Source: Arenicella sp. (GTDB taxonomy: Bacteria; Pseudomonadota; Gammaproteobacteria; Arenicellales; Arenicellaceae). Taken from it: a stretch of 36,323 nucleotides of DNA. Of the stretch, positions 31,796 through 36,323 are shown one piece after another (position 1 is the stretch's first letter; each line of letters begins with the position of its first letter). The notes under the pieces were generated by a model. That model did no database searches, was not told the DNA's origin, and worked only from the letters and a program-made list of their open reading frames with translations. The stretch spans positions 1-36,323 of the forward strand of contig JALZVW010000168.1 in assembly GCA_023301745.1 (NCBI GenBank). The letters run 5' to 3'. A program made the position numbers and the translations under genes.

Positions 31796-32674
31796 TTAAA
31801 CTAGCGCCCTTTTATAAAGTGCCAACAGTCTAGCCCAAGCGCGCTCGGCGTGAACTTCATTATAGACAGCCGAGTCCGGCGGACACCATCCGTGCAAGGT
31901 ACCATCGTAAACCTCAATTTCAGCTGGTATGCCTGCATCAGCATAAGCTTTAGCCAATATCGATTTTACTTCGGGACTCTTCTCATCGTCATTTTCGGCA
32001 ATCGCATGCAATATATGCGCAGTTGTTTGCGGAATGAGTAAATGAGGACTATCGTCCTTGTCAGTGGCTAAACCACCGCCATGAAATGATGCGGCCGCGC
32101 CAATTCTATCTGGCACTGCGGCGGCCGTTCTCATAATGATTGGCCCGCCCATACAGTAGCCTGCCGTGCCGATTTTACGATCGCTATCGACATCATCTTG
32201 TTGATCCAAGAAGCTAACGAACGCTTTGGCGTCACTAAAATGTGTCTCCGCCGAAAGCTCTCGATACATCGGCAATACAATCTCTCTGGTTTCAGGGTCT
32301 CTAAAACTAGCACCTTCATTAATCACCGGCGCCTTGGCGCTTCGATAAAATGGGTTAACAACCAATACCGAATACCCTGATTCAGCTAAACGTTTTCCCA
32401 TGGTACGAAACGCCGGCCTCAAACCTAAGATATCAGGCCAAATCAGCACCGCAGGATGAACACCAGAAGACGGGCGGACGAAATAAGCATCGCACTCACC
32501 GTCGGGCGTCTTAATACTTACCTCTGACTCTTTAACGTCAGCCGCATTCACAACACTGGGCAGGGCCGCAACAAATGCAGAAACAGCGGACATTTTGCCA
32601 AATTGCCTCCTATTCAGCTTACCGCCACTGTTAACAAATTCATCAATATCATTTTCTGTTTCTAGATCACACAT
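31796..32674 (-). CDS. Dienelactone hydrolase-family protein with Tat signal
   Basis: An alpha/beta hydrolase of the dienelactone hydrolase type. ATG at 32674 (MCDLETEND, AGAGG 8 bp upstream) gives 292 residues; a TTG one codon earlier is less likely. The N-terminus has the twin-arginine motif NRRQFGK (RR at 22-23), hydrophobic SAVSAFVAALP and a likely cleavage after VNA, so the protein should be folded in the cytosol and exported. The triad is C174 (GYCMGG), H261 (LHGW) and an aspartate near 229; cysteine as nucleophile is the family hallmark. GHGW-type C-terminus intact. Natural substrate unknown. Confidence 0.88.
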   Translation of the reverse strand: MCDLETENDIDEFVNSGGKLNRRQFGKMSAVSAFVAALPSVVNAADVKESEVSIKTPDGECDAYFVRPSSGVHPAVLIWPDILGLRPAFRTMGKRLAESGYSVLVVNPFYRSAKAPVINEGASFRDPETREIVLPMYRELSAETHFSDAKAFVSFLDQQDDVDSDRKIGTAGYCMGGPIIMRTAAAVPDRIGAAASFHGGGLATDKDDSPHLLIPQTTAHILHAIAENDDEKSPEVKSILAKAYADAGIPAEIEVYDGTLHGWCPPDSAVYNEVHAERAWARLLALYKRALV

Positions 32675-32714
32675 CAACTAAACCTCTTAATTATCTCTTT
32701 AATACAACTAAACG

Positions 32715-32749
32715 TAAAAGGGCGCGTACCAATGGTAAACGCCCTCTTA
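32715..32749 (-). terminator. Terminator downstream of the secreted-protein gene
   Basis: On the minus strand AGGGCG pairs with CGCCCT, and after an interior mismatch TACC pairs with GGTA, loop ATT, followed by four T residues. It lies about 20 bp after the stop at 32771. Confidence 0.55.
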
Positions 32750-32770
32750 AACCTTAATTACTGATTTTAT

Positions 32771-33430
32771 CTAATTATCTAATAACAAGTTAAGCACACC
32801 TGGACTTAGGTTATTACTAGCATCAACAGGTTCCTCACCTTCAGGAAAGAAACCAAGTTCTGACGGATCTACGACTCCGCCGCCGATACGAACAAATACG
32901 ATATTGCTTCGCTCGCGAATATTATTAAATGACAATCGATTCCGGGTAATGCCTGCAACCATAAAACCAACCACATCACCCGTTCGAGCGACATAGTTAC
33001 CCAACGGGGCGAATCTCAAATGACCAGGGCCTCTAAGAGCGGATAAATCTCGAGTGGTGGACCCCACTCTTAAAAACTCCCATGTGGCGCCGTGCCAAAC
33101 ACCGTCGACCTGAATGAAAGCCCATGCATTGGCATTACAGCACGACAAATCACCAGCGCCATTCTGACCACTAGAGCGGGGCCAAATATTCGTTCTATCA
33201 GAACGTAAAATCACCGTTCCTCCAGATATTCCAGCTTCTAATGTAGCGGTTTCTTCCATGCTCGCCATAAACGAAGCAAGCCCTGGAACATTAATTTCTG
33301 TAAACACCACACCGGAGTCTAAATCAAATGGAAACGCGGCATGAGAATTACCGACATTGAGGAATCCAATAAAAGCGATACAGCAAAGAAGTATTTTACG
33401 TGAAAAAGTATGAATGATTTGTCTGTTCAT
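32771..33430 (-). CDS. Unrecognised secreted protein
   Basis: 219 residues from the ATG at 33430 (MNRQIIHTF). A clear Sec signal peptide (KILLCCIAFIGFLNVGNSHA, cleavage likely after SHA) precedes a mature part of about 190 residues that is rich in G, N and aromatic residues: WPRSSGQNGAGD, CC pair near residue 95, WAFIQVDGVWHGATWEFLR, then GHLRFAPLGNY and TGDVVGFMVAG. The strand-rich pattern suggests a beta-sandwich such as a lectin or carbohydrate-binding fold, but I do not recognise a family. The acidic tail has no anchoring motif. Isolated between two terminators. Confidence 0.72.
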   Translation of the reverse strand: MNRQIIHTFSRKILLCCIAFIGFLNVGNSHAAFPFDLDSGVVFTEINVPGLASFMASMEETATLEAGISGGTVILRSDRTNIWPRSSGQNGAGDLSCCNANAWAFIQVDGVWHGATWEFLRVGSTTRDLSALRGPGHLRFAPLGNYVARTGDVVGFMVAGITRNRLSFNNIRERSNIVFVRIGGGVVDPSELGFFPEGEEPVDASNNLSPGVLNLLLDN

Positions 33431-33697
33431 GAACAACCCGTTATTGATGGAATTTTATTTTAACCGAGAGTACCAGTATGACCGGACTTTAATAGGAATC
33501 CTTACAACATAAAAAATAGTAGCGACTAACTCTTGATGAATTTCTTAGAACTAATGCCTCTAAAATCAATTATACCGAGGCCACAATAACCTCGCTCGAT
33601 AAGATTAGCATGAGCAAGAATTTCTCTGAGTGACAATTCAAAAATTTAATATTAGTGATTCTTGAGACAGGAGTTTTCCACCGAACGCCATGTTGAC
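33431..33697. other. AT-rich intergenic stretch without a gene
   Basis: About 270 bp without a supported ORF. It contains a minus-strand TATAAT (33574-33569) lacking a fitting -35, which could serve the secreted-protein gene with a leader of about 130 nt, and a small inverted repeat CGAGG...CCTCG (33576-33594). Nothing else recognised. Confidence 0.5.
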
Positions 33698-33738
33698 AAA
33701 AAAACCCGTACCCAATTTATGTCATCGAGTACGGGTTT
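33698..33738 (-). terminator. Rho-independent terminator of the acyl-CoA dehydrogenase gene
   Basis: A perfect 10 bp stem (AAACCCGTAC / GTACGGGTTT) with a 17-base loop; on the minus strand it ends in seven T residues. It lies 22 bp after the stop at 33761. Confidence 0.88.
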
Positions 33739-33760
33739 GATTTATGCTGAAATTTTGAAC

Positions 33761-35560
33761 TTAGAGAAACGCAAAGTGCTCAGCGTCAATCGCCATCATG
33801 CTCTCCATGCCATTTTTGATTGCGGCTTCATGCGCTAGCGTGCGAGGCATAATGCGCTGGAAATAAAAATCGGCCGTCGCAATTTTGGTTTTATAGAATT
33901 CAGGTTCTGACGCACCGTTACTTAATGCCTTTTCAGACGCAACCGCGGCTTCCGCCCAGAAATAAGCGACAGTGACATAGCCGGCGAACATCAAATAATC
34001 GACAGCGGCGGCATTCACTTCATCGGTGTCACGCATTGCCGAAAAACCGACTGATCGAGTTAAAGATTCCCAGGTGCCCACATAGGCTTTAAGCTGCTTA
34101 GCAAATTTATTTCGCTTGTTCTCTTTAATGAACGTCTCTACCTTAGCCATCATTGGCTTGAGTACTTTACCGCGAGTACCCAATATTTTACGGCCAAGCA
34201 AGTCCAAACCTTGTATGCCGGTAGTACCTTCGTAGAGCTGCGAAATGCGAGCATCACGCACTTCTTGTTCCATGCCCCACTCCTTAATAAAGCCGTGACC
34301 ACCGAGCACTTGAATACCATAGTTCGTTGTTTCCATTGACGTTTCAGATAGAAACCCCTTAGCAATTGGTGTCAGTACTGCAAGCATTGCTTCGGCATCT
34401 TCGTGCTCTTCTTTGGAGAAATCTGGTGACTGCTCAATGTCTACCATCTGGCCACAAAACATATTTAACATACGGCCACCTTCGGCGAACGCTTTTTGCG
34501 TTAACAGCATACGACGTACATCTGGGTGACAAATAATCGGGTCAGCGTTTTTCTCAGGCATGACACGTGGCTTTACGCGAAACTGCACGCGATCCTTAGC
34601 GTAGCTAAGTGCTTTTTGAAATGATACTTCCGAGTGAGCTTGGCCATGCATTGCTACGCCTAAACGAGACTCATTGATGAAGGTAAACATAGCGCGCATG
34701 CCTTTGTGAGGCTCGCTGATTAAGTAACCTTTGGCGCCATCAAAATTCATTACACATGTTGAATTTCCATGAATGCCCATTTTTTCTTCGATAGAGCCAC
34801 ACGAAACGGTGTTCCGCTCACCAAGAGAACCGTCTTGATTAACGTTGAATTTAGGCACCACGAATAAGGAAATCCCTTTGATACCAATTGGGGCATCTGG
34901 CAGGCGAGCCAAGACAATGTGAACGATGTTGTCGCCCATGTCATGTTCACCTGAAGAGATAAATATCTTGCTTCCAGAGAGTTTGTACGCACCCTCTTCA
35001 CTTGACTCTTGGTCCACCTCTGCATAGGTTTTCAACAAGCCTAAATCGGAGCCACAGTGAGGCTCGGTTAGACACATTGTACCCGTCCAGTTACCCGCAA
35101 CCATTGGTGGCATAAAACGCGCTTTTAGCTCATCATTTGCATGCGTGTAGACCGTCTTGACAGCACCTTGGCTCAAACCAGGGTACATACTCCATGAGTG
35201 ATTTGACGCAATCATCATTTCCATCATGACCAAACCTACCGATTCAGGCATACCCTGACCGCCAAATTCGGCAGGCCCACATAATGCCGGCCATCCATTT
35301 TCTACAAAGCTCGTGTAGGCTTCTTTAAAACCTTTAGGCGTAGTAACTTCACCATCATTAAAATGACACCCTTCTTCATCACCGCTAGCATTCAAGGGCT
35401 CAAGTTCGTTTTCACAAAACTTAGCGGCTTCTTGGTAAATAGCTTCTAGAAGCTCAGGCTCTGCAAGTTTGCCTTTGGTAAACTTCGCGTAATGACCAGG
35501 CATATCCAACACTTCGTCGGACACAAATTTCATATCTTTTAATGGGACTTTATAGTTCAT
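33761..35560 (-). CDS. Acyl-CoA dehydrogenase, ~600-residue (DmdC/FadE-like) class
   Basis: FAD enzyme that makes the alpha-beta double bond in an acyl-CoA and passes electrons to ETF. At 599 residues it belongs to the long class with an extra C-terminal domain, which includes the 3-methylmercaptopropionyl-CoA dehydrogenase DmdC and medium/long-chain FadE-type enzymes of pseudomonads. Landmarks: MCLTEPHCGSDLG (162-174), KIFISSGEHD (198-207), NESRLGVA (296-303), GGHGFIKEWGMEQ (420-432) and the catalytic glutamate E444 in QLYEGTTGIQ. Substrate class cannot be fixed by eye. It lies 64 bp downstream of a TetR gene on the same strand, the likely regulator. Confidence 0.93.
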   Translation of the reverse strand: MNYKVPLKDMKFVSDEVLDMPGHYAKFTKGKLAEPELLEAIYQEAAKFCENELEPLNASGDEEGCHFNDGEVTTPKGFKEAYTSFVENGWPALCGPAEFGGQGMPESVGLVMMEMMIASNHSWSMYPGLSQGAVKTVYTHANDELKARFMPPMVAGNWTGTMCLTEPHCGSDLGLLKTYAEVDQESSEEGAYKLSGSKIFISSGEHDMGDNIVHIVLARLPDAPIGIKGISLFVVPKFNVNQDGSLGERNTVSCGSIEEKMGIHGNSTCVMNFDGAKGYLISEPHKGMRAMFTFINESRLGVAMHGQAHSEVSFQKALSYAKDRVQFRVKPRVMPEKNADPIICHPDVRRMLLTQKAFAEGGRMLNMFCGQMVDIEQSPDFSKEEHEDAEAMLAVLTPIAKGFLSETSMETTNYGIQVLGGHGFIKEWGMEQEVRDARISQLYEGTTGIQGLDLLGRKILGTRGKVLKPMMAKVETFIKENKRNKFAKQLKAYVGTWESLTRSVGFSAMRDTDEVNAAAVDYLMFAGYVTVAYFWAEAAVASEKALSNGASEPEFYKTKIATADFYFQRIMPRTLAHEAAIKNGMESMMAIDAEHFAFL

Positions 35561-35624
35561 GGTAAATACTCTTTAGAATTTTCAAAAAATTTATCAGTGG
35601 CTAGCAGCGCGCGTGCTTAATCGC

Positions 35625-36323
35625 TTACGAGTCTGCTAACAGTTTTCTTACCAGCTCGATTATTGACTGGCTGTAGCTATTTATTTGTTTGTCTTGTTGC
35701 TCAATTGAAATAGTGGTCTTCCAAGGGCTCAGTGTCTTCCACGGTTTTAAATACCAGTCCTCCAATAAGACAACAATCGTATTTGCGACCATACGAGGGT
35801 CATCAGTATGAAAGTCTCCAGCGTCGACACCTGCCTGTATCTGCGCTTCGAAGCTTTTAATACCGTCTAACTCAATTTGCTTTGACTCTCGCTGCTGAGC
35901 TTCGGGAAGACAACGAGTTTCGAAATACAAGAAGAAATACCATGGCTGCAGCAAAGTGCTTGCGTATAGGTGAAAGCGGATACTTTGTTCGATTTTCGAC
36001 CACCACGAGTCGGATTGCATCGCATGTTGGCGAGTCAACTCACTGGATAATCGAACAATGTCGGCAATCATTAAGGCGATATCTTCTTTCTTGGAAATAC
36101 AGGAATAGATCGACCCCATGCTCATGCCTGTCTGGCGTGACAAGTCACGCAATGACATGCGATCAAAACCCGACGTCGCTGACACTTCAAATGTAGCGGT
36201 TAGAATCTTCTCTAAATTGGCGACAGCAAAGCGTGCCTTTTGGGTCTGAACAATATCGCTATTGCGATCAAAAACAGTGTTATACAAAGACGCTCCCTGC
36301 AAAGGAAAGCGCTCAATAAAAGA
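35625..36323 (-). CDS. TetR-family regulator, 5' end uncertain at window edge
   Basis: Transcriptional repressor type protein; about 225 residues are visible. The helix-turn-helix reads NLEKILTATFEVSATSGF, then MSLRDLSRQTGMSMGSIYSCISKKEDI, the standard TetR arrangement. The C-terminal part is helical and unrecognised. The frame stays open to the last base, and the only visible start candidate is a TTG at 36302 with no clear ribosome-binding site, so the true start may lie outside the window. It precedes the acyl-CoA dehydrogenase gene by 64 bp and probably controls it, with a CoA thioester or fatty acid as the likely ligand (inference). Confidence 0.87.
   Translation of the reverse strand, partial: SFIERFPLQGASLYNTVFDRNSDIVQTQKARFAVANLEKILTATFEVSATSGFDRMSLRDLSRQTGMSMGSIYSCISKKEDIALMIADIVRLSSELTRQHAMQSDSWWSKIEQSIRFHLYASTLLQPWYFFLYFETRCLPEAQQRESKQIELDGIKSFEAQIQAGVDAGDFHTDDPRMVANTIVVLLEDWYLKPWKTLSPWKTTISIEQQDKQINSYSQSIIELVRKLLADS

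Overview
The window looks like the chromosome of a gammaproteobacterium, probably marine or aquatic, with moderate GC. The clues are the gene order rpsT / murJ - ribF - ileS - lspA - ispH, a DsrEFH-type tusDCBE cluster, a YcgL-family gene (a family known mainly from Gammaproteobacteria), a divergent bepA/tusA pair and a long-form GAPDH. No rRNA, tRNA, insertion sequence, prophage or CRISPR was recognised. Most genes lie on the minus strand in tightly packed, often 1-8 bp overlapping operons.

Layout. (1) 1-7.1 kb, minus: murJ, a DUF2203 gene, ribF, ileS, lspA and a cut-off ispH (envelope, translation, isoprenoids). fkpB, which often sits between lspA and ispH, is absent. (2) 7.2-9.9 kb: rpsT (plus, GTG start), then proB and obgE (minus). 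(3) 10.1-12.1 kb: tusA-ycgL-tusD-tusC-tusB-tusE, a complete sulfur relay for 2-thiouridine in tRNA, divergent from bepA. (4) 13.8-16.2 kb: an alpha/beta hydrolase and a GAPDH with an N-terminal extension. (5) 16.5-21.0 kb: etfBA (minus), a GntR/FCD regulator and ETF-ubiquinone oxidoreductase (plus), with two identical palindromes in the divergent control region. (6) 21.2-24.1 kb: an orphan JmjC/cupin-like protein, a CPA1 antiporter and a glutathione peroxidase. (7) 24.2-30.5 kb: a compact molybdenum cofactor operon moaC-moaD-moaE-moaB-moeA-moaA that runs, with a 1 bp gap, into a sulfotransferase, a repeat-built 40-codon ORF and an acyltransferase-3. (8) 30.7-36.3 kb: fpr, a Tat-signal dienelactone hydrolase, an unrecognised secreted protein, a roughly 600-residue acyl-CoA dehydrogenase and a TetR regulator cut by the window edge.

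How the parts connect. The acyl-CoA dehydrogenase can reduce ETF, and ETF-QO passes those electrons to ubiquinone, so the window holds a whole acyl-CoA-to-quinone route with two candidate regulators (GntR and TetR). The tus relay and the moa cluster both depend on sulfur transfer.

The least expected structure is the tail of the moa operon (24.25-26.47 kb). There a sulfotransferase with a duplicated C-terminal module, a very basic ORF made of 21 bp repeats, and a membrane acyltransferase are joined by overlapping stops and starts. A second strong signal is the etf control region, where a perfect -35 box lies inside a palindrome and the promoter spacing predicts a leaderless regulator mRNA. Short tandem duplications (17, 18, 21 and 26 bp units) recur in four intergenic regions.
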